Shown piece after piece: positions 32,701 through 46,300 of a DNA stretch of 64,000 nt. The stretch covers positions 149,613 through 213,612 of the forward strand of contig VZSR01002420.1 of NCBI GenBank assembly GCA_013398615.1, given 5' to 3'. Source of the DNA: Brachypodius melanocephalos (taxonomy: Eukaryota > Chordata > Aves > Passeriformes > Pycnonotidae). The translations under genes and the position numbers were made by a program. Under the pieces are notes generated by a model. That model was not told where the DNA came from. It worked only from the letters and a program-made list of their open reading frames with translations, and made no database searches. Within the stretch, counting starts at the first letter, position 1. Each line of letters begins with the position of its first letter.

Positions 32701-35339
32701 TAATTGCTCCACAGGGATGACATAAAGCCAAACTTCCTCTCCACAGCTCTGTTCTGCATTGCTGCCATGTCCAGTAATGCCAAATCTGAGCAGTCAACTC
32801 CAGCTGGCAACAACGGCAATCTCTGCCAGCCCATGTTCTCCCAAACAAGCACACTGCATCCAAGAGGCAGCTGGTAATTTCCCATAGACTTTTGTCTTCC
32901 ATCCTAAGGCTTGCACAGAAAGGCCTTCAGCAACAGAATGCCTTCATGGTGCAATGGATTCACAAACTAACAAAAACATATTCATTATCACAGCTGACCC
33001 AGCCCACCTTCTCAAAAGCTCACATGTAGTTTTCCAGTCCCTCTTGACACACACTCTCACACCAGCACTGCAAAACCCCTGTTGAGGTGTGCTCCTGCTG
33101 CCAGCTAATATAAGTCAGGATGCAGAACTGAAGAGTTTCACATTAGCACTGCCCCGGTGTGTGTCTTGAGAATTCCTCTCAATGCAAGCTTACTCATCTC
33201 CCATTCCATTTTTATGTCTAAATCTGCTTAGACTGTCAGCTGCTTGCTCTGCTTTTTTTACCCCTGCCCCGCTATACACCCTCAACCAATTAAGCTTCCG
33301 TTCCTCTAATGTACACACTTCAATTACAGCAGGCAGCTCACTAAACATATACTGCTGCTTGCTCAAGGTTCATTTAATATGGACACCTTCACTTCATCTG
33401 CCAAGCAAACTTACAGGCTCCTCCTGAAGTTGCTTTCACCAGAGAACATGAATGTAAGGAAGGACAAAATTACCACATTAACAGAGTCATATATCTTTTT
33501 TAAGACTAAAGCATGCAGATGTATTTGAAATGCATAATAAGCCAGAGCAACACTCCTGCATTTCACAGCACTAGGCTATTGGGTTATTTCAGAGAATAGG
33601 TACAAAGCCAGGAGCACTGCAAAAAGGAGGACACTGTTCAAAACATATAGCAAGGCATAAAGAATTACTGCCAAATCAGCAACAATCAAAGGGGAACAAA
33701 CATTCTGTCTTTTGGGGGACCCCACTATAGCTCTCTGTTGCTTTTAAAAGCAAAAATAACCACAGTGACTTGATAGCTAATCAGTGTAACTGAGTGGATA
33801 CAAACCAGCACATTATATAACCTGCCACCCACGAGTCACAAACGCCAACATAACAAAACAGGGCGTTTTCAGGTTTATCTCAAGGTTTCCAGTGTGAGTG
33901 CACAATGAGAGATAAGATGTGACAGAGGCTTGTAAATACATAGCAAAATGGTGGGGTAACAAGAAAAGAAATGATCCCCTCTGTCAGCAGGGTAGGGTGT
34001 TCTGCTCGCTCCAGGTACCCACCTACCATCTCAAATACGTGCAGAAATGCCATTTTCATTTCATTTATACAAGAGGAATGGGAAAAGGTAAAGACATGTC
34101 TGGGTTGTGCATGGGGGAAGCAGGAGAAATGCTTCAGTGACCCTGCAACAATGTTGAGAGGCAATGTTTTCACCCACGGCAACATCAGTACAAGTTTCTT
34201 GTCTCATTTCACACACTGTGACTGCATTCCGTGTGCTAACGAAATGTTCTGGCCAACATAAACCTACCAGAGATGTGCCAAGCGCAACAGAGGAATGAAA
34301 CCTTCTAATCACCAAAAAAGAGGGGCAGAAAAGGACCTATTAATATCCACAATGTCTTACCCAGAGATATTCCTGCAGCACTGCTGGGTCCTGAGGTCAG
34401 TACACCCCACTGCAGTTCACAAAGTGTCCTCAGTTTTCTATTTCTTGCTGCCCCACAGCCTTCACCCTCAGTCCCACACGGGTGTAAGTACTTACAGGCC
34501 ATTTAGCAACCAGTGCTGAGCTGCTGTGTTACAGCCAGAGACGCCGACTCTCAGCTCTCGTGGGCTCAGTCTGCCTGTCTCGCATTTGGCGCTGCACGAA
34601 CCAGGCACGCCCCGCTTCCAGGCCACGCTCCTGGGTGCTAGAAAAGAAACATTAATATGATCCACAGGACTGAAGGTGTGTTCTGCAGCCTTTGACCCAT
34701 GGACCTATGGCAGATCAGGCTGACTTCCACGAGGTCCCAGTCATATCATGAGCAGGGCTTGGGCAGTCGTGGCTTTCAGCCTGCAAATAGGCAAAGGAGG
34801 CAGAGAGAGGAGCTGGGTAAGGCAGAAGGTGACATCCAGCTCAGACAGGAGCTGGGGCAGCAGGCAGTGAAACCAGGCAGGAGCAGCCAGGGTGAGCTGA
34901 GGAGAACTGCGTTTTGCAGGTGCTGTGTGTTTCTTTGCCCCAGGAATCCCATTCTGCTAGGGAGCACTCACTGCAAGATACAGCCATCCCAGCTCTTCCT
35001 GACCTCAGGGGCTGCACAAGTCAGGTGGCAACCAGCTCTCAGTGAGCCCTCCCAGCGTGTGCTGGAGTGCCCACCTGCCAGGGCAGATGCCTGGCTCTCT
35101 CCAAGTGCAGATTTTGAGGAATACAAGCAGTAGCTTGGTGAGCAGCCACAGTGGGAACTGCAGGTGGTGGTGGTGGCTTCAGCCACATGCAAGGGGCCAT
35201 GACCTGGCATCTACCCTGTGCCTAGCAAAGGGCACGGAGACCTGTGACACCAGGTGGCTGGTCACCCAGAGACTCTGTAGAATGCAAATACACACTGAGA
35301 AGGTCCCGGACTGAGTATCACCATTGGAATGGGCACACA

Positions 35340-36127
35340 CACTGTGTGGGTATAAAAGGCCAGGGATTCTTTAGTGCAGGGAGCCCCCCTGAAGGCATCA
35401 ATTCAAGCTGTTACCATGTTACTGCACCATGATTGAATTGCTTAGAGGGTCCAGGCTTCTGGGACTCTGCTATGGGAATCCTGGTGTCGAGCCAGTGAGG
35501 AAAACCTATGTGACTCTATAAATCTGGGGAGTGTGGGGAGTCAAGCAAGGCACACAACAGCTTAATAGAACCACTCACTGTGAAAGGGCTTGGGTCCCAG
35601 CAGTGACAGCCGGGGGTGGTGGGAGTGTGACTGACAGAGTGGCTTCTGGGTGGCCAGAAATGAATGTTTCCTTAACACAGAATTGCTTAAGACTGGGGCC
35701 ACTTAGACAAGACTCCTGAGACACAAGGGAAATCTCTAGCAGAGTCTCAACACAGACCAAACTCACAGTCTCACACCACCACCACCACAAGGGCTATCTT
35801 CCCCCTGAGAATCCTTTGGTTTGGGATGCTTGTGAGAAGGGCACTTACCTCAAAGTCCCAGCCAACCCCCAAAGTAAAGAGTTGCTGGAAAACGAGGAGG
35901 GCTACCGGTCCCTTCTAAAAAGAATAAGACAGCAAAACTCCCTGCTTCAGCTGTGCTGTGAGGAAAGAGTCTCTGAAAACATCTCCATTCTCTGCAAGCA
36001 ATACAGAAATGCAGGTTGGTGTTATGGCAAAGCCCAGGAAGTCAGAGGCACTGAGCAAACAGGCTGTCCAGTGACTGTCCTCCACCTCAGCCACCCCAAT
36101 CTAATGAAGCAGCAACAAGCAGATTGA
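35340..36127 (+). other. Possible LTR-derived segment with an adjoining ORF
   Basis: GGGTATAAAAGGCCAGGG near 35347 looks like a core promoter with a TATA box. It is followed by about 430 bases of LTR-like composition and then a 103-codon ORF at 35816-36127. The ORF contains a charged, coiled-coil-like stretch, SKELLENEEGYRSLLKRIRQ. I do not recognise a family. I did not find the paired LTR, target-site duplication or primer site that would settle this, so it could equally be unique intronic DNA. Confidence 0.25.
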
Positions 36128-39100
36128 GTGTTTCTCCTCCCATAATGTATGGAGGTCCTGACAGGGTATTAATAAATTGATAGAGGTGTTTTATTTGCTC
36201 CTCAGTTTCAAAAATCACAAATGTCTTCAATCATTTCACATGTGCACGACCAAGCAAAGCCAAGACACACATTACATCCGAAGGCGGAAGGAAGTCTGCC
36301 CAAAAGGTTTGTCCCATTATCAGGAAAACAATGTAAGTGTTGGGAGTGGCAAAGAACACTTAACAGAGAGGTGAAACTTCAAGTGTTGGCTTACAAATAG
36401 CTTTGAAGGTAAGGAAAAACAGACTAAGCCCAGGGGAACAGACTTGGCAGAACCTTATTCCTGATCATATGGTCTCCTTCTCCTGGAGTTTATGGATGAG
36501 AGAATACACGCCCTGCAAGGCCAGAAAAATTCCAGGTTCCCCTGCCTTGTCTACCCTGCCACTGTTTTTCCCCCACCAAACAGAAAACACACACTCAAGC
36601 TATAGAGCTTCTCATGGAGTGTAAGCAGGGCTTCTCCCACCTGTTTACCCTGCCTTTCATCTCTCTTATCCCTTTCACCCCTTTTCTGTTCACCTTTTGG
36701 AAGCATAAGCTCCTTTCTTCAGTGCACTTGGCAGCTCTGCACTTTTGGAGAGATGGACACTGTCCCCAGAGCAGCAGGTCCTTTGGTAAATGCAACTCAT
36801 CATGGGGAAAACTCCCAAGGCCCATAAGCTGTTAGGGACTGTGGCAGAGCTGTTTCTCAGAACAGTTTTCCCTCACCAACCTCTTCGGCCTCCTGAGGAC
36901 TTACTCCTCCTCCCCAGAAAGAGCTCCTCTTCCTCACATATTAACCACCAAAGCCCCAGAGGAGCAGCAACGAGGTGATGGGCCAGAGGGTGAGCTACAA
37001 GGAAAGGACGTGCAGTACCCATGACTTGGCTTCTGTCATTCCACTAAAGTGGCCCCCTCTGACACAGGGATTGTCTTTTGAGACCTGTGGAAATCATTTG
37101 CCCTGAGAGGCAAAGTGTGAGGTAAGCAGTCATAGACAGGCATTTCTGTGGTGTTCAGCACTTCATTACCAGCATTCCTTATTTGTAGGAATTAATTTCC
37201 TTTGAGACCAGTGTCTCAAGCTGCTACAACCATAAATTGGTGTTTGTAGGGTGTTTGGGTGAGCTACAGTAGGAAGGTGCCATACAGTGTTTCCCTTCAA
37301 GCAAACACAGCAGACAGAGGGGAGCAGGGAACAGCTTCCAGCTGTTAAACAGGGGCCAAGCCTGTGTGAGCAGCCTCTACATTGCATCCAGAGGGATTAT
37401 TACTTTTTAAGTCTATTGAAATATTTTCAGAGACAGGCTTTCCTGTAGGAGACCACATTAAAGCACCTCTAAGAGCGTTCAGATGGACCAAGACCACACT
37501 GGGGAGGCTCTCTCTGACAAAGCTGTGGCCATCCTCAGTGTCTTGGCCAGGCAAAACCCACTCTTGCAGTCCTGTGGTGCCAAAACAGAAGGACCACTGG
37601 TTCTTCTGGTTTAGGCAGTCACCACTATTAATACCAGTGGTTCCTCACAGGAAGCAGGAAATAATACAGCAAGAGCAGAAGTTCTCTCACTATGTACCTG
37701 GACCTGCCCCAGCTCAGGAAATTGCAGGGAGGATGCTGGACACTCTCCCCACCATTGCAGCATATCAGCCCACATCCTCCAGGCTTTTGCTCCCTTCCCT
37801 TTGCTACCCATGGGAGAGACAGCCCAGACCTCTCCCTGGCATGCAGAACCTTCCAGAAGCAACCTCAGCATAAAAATGTGCAATAAACCCCACGTGAGGT
37901 AACCTGTAGCCATTTTAACGGTTCCTTTCTTGGTTTTTGAAACTTTGTCACTCTTTGCCTCTCCTCCCATTCACTCTGTCCTTCTCTCTCCACCTGTTCC
38001 CAATGTGTTTTTCTTCCTTTTTACTTTTATCCTGCCCTCATCCCTGAACCTTAAATGACCTCTTCCACAACCTGCAGGACCTAAGGCAATGAGAGACTTT
38101 TGCAAGTTTTCTCGAGACAGCAAAATCTCACAATTATTCCTATTTTAGACAACAAGACCAGTGATTTGCTTGCTGAGACGTCACACTGGAAATCAGTGAC
38201 ACAGAAGAGTGTGCACTGAGTCCTGGTCCAAGCCTTCTACTGCAGCAGCAGCCCCCTCACCTGCCATCACCCCCTACCCCAGTGTATCTTTCCCAATATA
38301 TTGCCTAGGATCATCTTTCTCTTTTCTCACAGCCCTTTCTTTGCTTCTTGGCTCCCACTTAACCTGCAATCACAGCTCATTGCTTCAGCTTGGACTGCAG
38401 GACTGGGACCTTAAAGACTTTCTGTTGGGCCAAACCACAATTTTGCAATCTCAGGCTGCCTGGAAATGGCTGGGGGAAGAGAAAAAACCATGGACATGAC
38501 ATTTCTTCCAAGAAAAAAAACAAAACAAAACAAAACAAAACCACCAAACAATTGAAAACGTTAGTGTTCTTACAAACACATATCCCTGCTCTGCATCTGA
38601 AAAGCAAATACTGCAGCACATAGAATCTTAAAAGGGGAAATGAAACAACTGCACTTTCAGCACCCAGGTTCAGAAAATGCTGACAGCTGGGCATGGATAA
38701 GCACAAGAAAACAATTTGGCTTTTAATAGCTCAGCAGTGAAATCAGGAGCAAGACATTTGTCAAGCAAATAGGGAGTCCCCTGTCTTCATCCCATTACCC
38801 AAAGGCAGAAAGCGGGCAAGAATCAAGTCCCCTTCTTTTAGGCACTGTCACCTCTTCGAGCAAGACACAACAGGCAGCCAGTGTCAGGATACACCTTTCA
38901 TACACTGCCCTCCTCCATATTGAATTGCTATTCCTAATTAACCACGCATGTGTGCATTGCCCTGGCAGGAGGATTGTGTGAGTGTTGATCAGACAACCCT
39001 TAGGGTCACTTTCACAAGTAGCTTTGCTTGGAAAGGAGAAAAAAAAAAAAAAAAAAAAAAAAAGGTTAACTCCTAATTTCTGCAACCTCTATAGCTTAAG

Positions 39101-39429
39101 GGCTCTGAATCAAAGGTCTGGCACAAGCATGATGCTCTGTCTAAAAGCTAAGACTGAGATTCCAGCGACCCTGGGACATCAGCACTCAGCATCTTTCTAT
39201 CGCTCAGAGAGAGGTTCTTGCCCTTCCTTCCCTGAGGCACCGGAGAGCAGCTGAATGGCCTTTCTCGACACCTCAAATTCCCTCCAGGGAATTGAACTGG
39301 ACACAGCCTGCACGTCCTGACAGGACATTCTGACAGGATCTGGGGGAGGCAGGACCTGTCCCACCCCACAGCCTCAGCCCAGGTGAGCTTCTTCACAGAC
39401 CCCTATGCAGCAACCTGGCCGAGAGATCC

Positions 39430-40320
39430 TGCCGACTTCTGTCACCACCACATCCCTCAGCGCCGAAGGGATGGAGCCCCCAGAGGGATTCACGGGTGAG
39501 AAGGATGCCGAAATCATGACCTGAGAGAGCCCTTCCACGCCTGGCTCCTTCAGGCCCTGGGTGAAGCGGCTCTAATGCTCTCACCTAGCCCGTGTGTACC
39601 TGCGGTGCCCCAGGGCGCTCCAGGACAGGCAGCGCGGGGGTCCCGCTGCGGCCCAGGCTGCAGCCCCTGCGGCCCCCCCGGCCCCAGCCCTGCCTCACAC
39701 GCAGCTCGGGGGCACCTGGACCACGGCCGGGGCGGGGGCGACGATTCGCGACAGGGCGGGGCGACAGCGAGACGGCAGCGAGAGGGACGGGGGTGTCTGG
39801 CGCTCCCGGTGCGGCTCCTACCTGCGGACGGCTCCAGCTCCGGCAGCGGCGGCGGCGGCGGCGAGCGCGGCCGGGCTGGGTCCGAGCCCCCGCCCCGCCG
39901 AGCCCCGCCCCGGACGGGCGGGTCCGCAGCCGCCACGGCACCGGGAGCCCCGAGCACCGAACGGCCCATGGAAAAGGAGATCGTGTGTTCATCTGACCGC
40001 CGGGTTTGGGATGCTGGGACGCGGCCGTAGCACCCCCGCGTCGCCTCAGGGCATCCCTCGGGCAGGGCCAGCAGCACGGCCCGTGTGGGGCCGCAGCACC
40101 GCGCGGTGCCGCCGCCTGTGCCCCGTGCGGCCCTGCGAAAGGGTCCCTGCCCTGCCTTCTTCCCTGCCCTGCCTTCTTCCCTGCCTTGCCTTCGTCCCTG
40201 CCCACCCTTCCCAGAGCCGGGAGCAGCTACCCTGGTGCGCCTTCTGCTCCAAGCCCCCGGAGGCACCGGGGAGGGCTCGCCACACACACCCTGCTGCCCA
40301 CCTGGATGGGTGTTTTGAAA
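39430..40320 (-). promoter_or_regulatory. CpG island, probable TMEM150C promoter with non-coding exon 1
   Basis: This is a very GC- and CpG-rich block with GC boxes (GGGGCGGG-type on both strands) and no conserved coding content. On the minus strand a strong donor, GTCCGCAG|GTAGGAGC, ends a possible exon at 39822, preceded by CGCCGCCGCC repeats. Because the TMEM150C start-codon exon needs an upstream 5' UTR exon and no other CpG island lies between, this is the best candidate promoter. The transcription start is unknown, perhaps near 39900. Long ORFs here (up to 272 codons) on all frames are an effect of high GC. Confidence 0.6.
40146..40203 (+). repeat. 17-bp tandem repeat, about 3.4 copies
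   Basis: The unit is CCTGCCCTGCCTTCTTC at 40146-40162 and 40163-40179. A third copy at 40180-40196 has two changes, and a 7-base partial copy follows. It lies at the edge of the CpG island. Confidence 0.85.
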
Positions 40321-40329
40321 GGGCTCAAG

Positions 40330-43300
40330 GAAGCAGCCCCTCAGTAGCAAGAGATCCCAGGAAGAGCCTCTTTCACCCCTTTCCCTTTCCTATTGGGTGG
40401 TGGGCTTTGTGATCTATGTGAAGTATCTCTGTGGTTGGAATTTTGAGAAGGAACATTCCCAGCAAAACAGCTGGGTGATAACCATTTGGGAGTGTTTCCT
40501 GGGGTGCGGGGGTCCTTCACTGTGGGATCTTCATGGGATTAAGTCAACGTGAATGCTACCACTTCTTTTTCCTCTTCCTCCCATCTCTTTCTGTCAGGAT
40601 GACTGATGTTATTTAACGACTGCCTTGTTTGTTTTCCTAAAATCCAAATAAGGTAGCACTTAGTCAAAATTTTGTCCTGGTGCCATAACTTATGAACCAA
40701 CACAAAACAGATGCCTAGATCCATGTCAGCCCCCAGAACTGAGCTGAGTTATACATCAGCAGTTTATCACTATTTCATAGGCTGCCCTTCTAGCAAGCAG
40801 CACTCCACCCTGCAGCTTTGGCCCTCATGAAACACTCTGAAGAGATTTCGTGTCTCTGATCCCCAGGGACTGAAAATCCCTCAGAGTGCTGATCCTCACA
40901 GCAAGCACTGCACCAGCAGGTCCCCTGAGCCCTTACCAAAGTGGCTGCATCATCAAGGGCGAGGACAGATGCTCCCCCAGAAAGGCATGTTCTATGTATG
41001 CTCGTCAGTGTTTTAAAGGCTGAGGGGGGCTATTTTTAGAGCTGAAATAACATCCTTTCTGCTTTGGTATTTCAAATCTTATGTTACCCTGGACTAATAA
41101 ATGTTTCCTTGCAGCATTTGCTTTTTTTGCAACCCCACAAAATCCAGAGATCTTGGCCAGCTTTCCCCTCTGCATGCACCTGACACTGCCCCATGGCACT
41201 GCTATGCTTAGGAACCCCAAGTGACTTCCTAGGGCAAGGAGCTGCTATTGCCTCCATGTCACCAAGAGAGGCCCCAAAATTGGCTGCCTGGAAAAAAATA
41301 TGCTCGAGGTATCAGCATTAACCACATCCCTCTCTGCAAGGCTTCTTGTGACAGCAAGAGTCAAGAAAGCTCACTTTAAAAGTAATAGAGGGGAGGTTGT
41401 TGAATCCCAGTACCCTCTGACTTTCAGCAGCTGAGGCTGCAGAAAACCTGTCAAACAGGTGAGAAGTGACAGTGCTCAGCCCCAGAGATTCTGGCCAGAA
41501 AGGAAAATGCAGCAACTAATCAGAAACTGCCTTAGTCACTTCACCTCTGCTGTCAGCCAGTGCTGGAAGGGAAACAATGCACCATATGGGATTTTAAGGC
41601 AATTTCATTTTTGGTAAACTCTGAGTGTCTGAGACATTTTGTTCACAGCTCCTTTTCGAGCAGATGGTGTCCCTCTGAGTGCTGGAAAATGCATGATGCT
41701 GACAGGCCCACCAAAAACCTATTACAAATTTAAAAAATCACAGCTTGAAAAAAGGGCACAGCCCGAGGACAGCAAGCATGTGTTGAAGCCCACCCAGTGC
41801 AGGAAGCAAGAAAAATGCAGGGAGGCATCAGCCACCAAAGGGTGATGTTATGTGGGTCCTTGGAGATATTTCCTACAATGATTTCTTCATGGGGCACCAT
41901 GAGAGTAGCCCTTCTCCCATGCCCCTCATCCTGCAAAGCAAAGCAACCTCGTGCCCCTCTCGTTGCCATCCTTGCCAGGGTGAAATTACCATCGAAGACT
42001 GGCTGTGGTTATCCTAGACTGGTTTTTTTGGGAGGAAAAGGTACACCAAGATGAGGGAAATGGAAAGGGAATTGCTTTGAGCTTGCCTTCATTTCTGGGA
42101 GATAGATGTCTTCTGAAAATATTTTTGCCACCTTTTTCTCCTCTCCTGCTCCTTTCTGCCCCAAAGGTGGAGTGAGGCCTGGCAAGAAAGGTTGCCCATC
42201 CAGAAAGAGGAGCAGCAGGGAAAATGGGGCCAGGGATCACTCAGCAGCAATCACTGGAGCTGCTCCACACCCTGAGGAATTTATTAAATACAATTAAAAC
42301 TGTTAAAAGCCAGTTAAAACTGTTTCTCAGTTGAAGTGTTAACCCTCATTTCATTAGCCACATCATCTCCTATCAAAGCCATCTGTTCCATCATCGAGCT
42401 TTTCAAATATTGTGATAGACTTCATATCTCCAAATGCCCTGCTGATAAACAGATGCCACCTAAGCAAGCCCACCTGTGGCTTGGCTTTGACAATGTGTGC
42501 TCAGGGTGGCTGGAGAGGCAGTGACATGCAAGGTACCCTCCCTCACCCTAGGAAACATCCCCAGATCCCAACTCTACAATATGAAGCTCTTCTCAGTTCA
42601 TCCACATGATCTCAACTGAGAAAAATTCACCTAGATCAGGGAATGTAGCAGCAAATTGAAGAAACCCATTCCATCTACCTGCAGCAAAGTGATACCATTT
42701 GAATGTTAGGGGAGGAAATTGAGAAAATGGAAACAAAACTGTAATATTTTTTTTCCATAAAAAGAGAAGTAAAAAAAAAAAAAAATTACTGCTGTGATAA
42801 CAGATACATGCATGGGATAAAGAGGACTTGTAGTCAGGGTGAGAACTCTGGGGAAGAAACCTCGCAGTGTCAGTGTATGCAGATGAGAGCTGCAGACTGG
42901 TGGGCCCTGGCCCCAATGGGAGTGTATTCTGGCCTGGCAGGAGGACAGTCCTACATGAAGCACAGAAAATGTTGGGGGGGAAAAAGAAGACTCTTTTTTT
43001 TTTTTTTTTAAAGAATAATGAGATTGGGTAAAATAATTATTTCCTATTATGATGCTATAAATGCTAATGGAATCATGTAAGTCAGGAAAATTTAGTAGCC
43101 ACAGTGAATACAAAGGTTAGGCATGCTGTGCAGATGTGGGAAGCACTATTTCACCTACATTTCTTATCTGTGCTGCTCGTTGGAGCCTTTCCTCCAATCA
43201 TTTTCCAAGTCCTGCAAAAGGGGATTTTTTTTTAATTGCTCTGCAGGCAGGTTTGCTGCTCATCTGCTTCTCTTGGGCAGTAGATTTATCTTTAAAAATG

Positions 43301-46300
43301 CTTGTGTGGGGCAGAGCCTTTACCTGCACTGGAGCCACACCTTTGCTCCTTGCCCTTTTGGCTTTAACCCCAGCTTGGCCATAGCTGGTGCAGGAAGGGG
43401 AGAGGCAGTAGCACAGCTCCTGGAGTCACTTGTCTGAAATCCGGGGTGGGAATTCTTTCATCATTTTCTCAGAAAAAGCCTAAATCAGGCTTTACTCTTT
43501 GGGGAGTGGGGCAGCAGGAGATGGACTCACTAAAAGCAATGCACCCCATGTGCAAGGGGTTATTTAAACAGCAAAAGCCTCCAAATCATTCAGTGGGCAA
43601 TTTTTTCCCATGCAGGGGTGCCCCTAATTTTTTTTCCCCCTGTTCTCAGCTGTTTAGTGGGGCTGGTGCTGCTGGGTAGAGGTTTTTGCCAGAGGTTTCT
43701 TCTCCTGGGCCAGGCACGACTGTGCCAGAGCCACTGTGGGAGCTGGGGCACATGGGCACATACTAGTACATGCCCTCCTTTCCCACTGAGCTCTGCTTTC
43801 AGTTTTGCTTTTCATTCCTCTCTTAAAATAAGATCTTATGAGAAATTGCACCTTGATTCCCATATGCACCCAGAACGTGGTGAACACCCTGTACACAAAC
43901 ACCCTTTCCACTTAAAGGCTAGGGCTGCGAAACAGCCTCAGGGGAAAAATATGGAGGTAATACAAATCCAGCCTGGCCATGCCTTTGGGACCACTGTCTG
44001 GGAGCTGATATATCATCAGCCTCCCTCCAAACTGAGAGGCCTGCCAGCTGCAAATATCCCAAATATTGTCTAACCAGAGCCCATAGGTCAGCCACCACAC
44101 TTCCAGCCTGGAATGGATTCTCAGGCTCACATGGCCGCAGGAGACCTTTTAGAAGATGCGTTGGTTTGGTTTTTTTTTTTTTTTTCTTTCCTAGGAGTCT
44201 CCCATCCCAGCAGCTGAATGTGATACCTGCAGTCAGGCCACATTTCCCATCTGCTGGGCTTATTTCTAGGAAGCTGTGTTCTGGCTGCCTGCCGGGGACA
44301 GCAGTTGCCTTGCACTTCCAAGCTGCAGAGGGATGCAGATATTCTCAGGGCTTACCAGGGAACAGCGGAGCCTCTGAAGGAAGTGGGCAGAGCAGAAATC
44401 CACCCCTTGTACCCCAAGAATGCAAACTCTGATGCATTTCTTCAGCACCAGCACTCACCCTCTCCCTGCAGCGTCTTTCTCAAGGCGTAACTTCAGTGCC
44501 AGCAGGTTTTGCTTAACACTCCTGCACCAGGGATTGCTGGAATTCTGGAATTCTCCAGTGCAGCCCAGCCCAGCTGCAGCAGGGATGGTGTCAGATGGAG
44601 CCTGGAAGTTCCCCTGCAGTCAGCCACCACAGCCTTGGTCTCACCTCACACCTTGACTGCTGCGTTCTCATGCAGCCTTAACGCAGGGCGGGTTTCATCA
44701 ATGTTTGCACAACCAATTAGATGCTGTAACTGGGAGATGAAATCCTCCTCTCTACTGTAATTTACAGATTAGATCCTCCTCTAGAGATTTTGCCAAGTCC
44801 CAGGGGTCCCAGGGCAGGCTAGCATTCCCTTGAGCCACCCCATGCCAGAAAGCAGCTGACCTGCTTGGGAGTTTCCACTTGGAAGGAGCACACAGCTCGA
44901 GAGCCAACACTGCTTTTCATAAGGGCCCCATCAGTTCTGGGAAAAGAGGTAAAACCAATCCAGTGCCTGCTGTGTGCCAAAGCTGAGAGCCTGGAAACAC
45001 TCAGTGCAACGGTGCATGGAAGTACAAATACCTGTTCCCACTGCTACAGGGTGTTATTCCAGACGGGTCAACGTGCCAAGAACAGAGTTAGAGACAACAC
45101 AAGGTCAGGCATTGCCAGACCATCAAGTCTCAGAGTCCAACCTACAGCCAGCCACCAATCTACCAGCAGTCCCTCAACACTTCTGCACTGCTCAGAAAGC
45201 TCTAGCCAGGTCTTCAAGTACCGAATCAGCAGGAGAAGTGCCAAAGTCCACAGAAATGACTGCAGCTCATGCCCTAGTTCCACCCCACCAAGGCTCCACA
45301 ACTTCACCACATCACTTCATTCAACAGTGGATGGATCCAGTAGCTACTCTGGGAATGGCAGTGGCCCCTCCTGCCTCCCACAGACCCTACATCATCTTGA
45401 GGAAGAGAAAACCACACTGAAGAACATGACCGAAATGATTTTTTAAAAATCGAAACAAATAAGCAAAAAGTTCAAAACAAACACAAAAATACAAACAAGC
45501 AAAAATGGAAATGCACTGTTTCACCAAAATTTGAGGTGCCCTCTTTAAAAATCTAGTTTTCCTGCAAAGGCTGAGGCTTTTTTTATCAACTCTACCACAT
45601 GGAGAATTTCATCTACAAAAAGAGGGATTCAGGTAGCATGAACTTCCAGATAAGACATTTGATGGAGGAGCTTTTTCTTTTCTGAACAATGTTTCTTTAG
45701 TTATTTTCAGTTTTTCAAAACCAGGTAACTTGACAATGGCTTTAATTTCAGTTTTCAGATCCCTGAAACACACTGGAACTGCTGCTGCTTTTGAAGTCTT
45801 ATCCCTGCGGGAGAGTGGGGGGAATATTGTAATTTGTTTTAATTTCAGGTATTCAGAGAGGTTCAGAAGAGTGTGTGCCTCTTTGCAAGGCCATTTGTTC
45901 TTCTTACACCAGGCACTTGACAGGAATGAGCCTAAGGAAGTCCAAGCAATAGCAGTACAAAAGAAAAATGATAAAGATCAACAGGAAGCTGTGCATCTTG
46001 GTGCATTCCCTGTAGTTCTGCGGTCAGGAAATTGCACAAAGGAAAGGATGAGAGCACCAGTGAGATCAGGCACTCGCACATATTCCAAGCTTCACTCCTA
46101 CACTCACACCCCAAGTCCAAACCCATTACACACATCACTTTGAAGGCAGGTTCCCTGTGATTTTTGCCATGGAAGGAACAGTTGTATCTTTCCAACCAGC
46201 AGGTCATGAACCTCCCAGCTCCAGGAGGCTGCTTCCACACCATCCTGCAGGCACTGCAGCAGGGGGTGGGGAGACATCTCCTACTCGTGTGTAATTCCTC

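Noticed and set aside
39040..39063. Poly(A) tail of a processed pseudogene
   Set aside because: No gene-like sequence lies 5' of the A-run and no flanking target-site duplication was seen.
39550..40412. Long ORFs (266 and 272 codons) on both strands in the CpG island
   Set aside because: Very high GC removes stop codons in all frames. The composition is low-complexity Arg/Pro/Ala and no family is recognisable.
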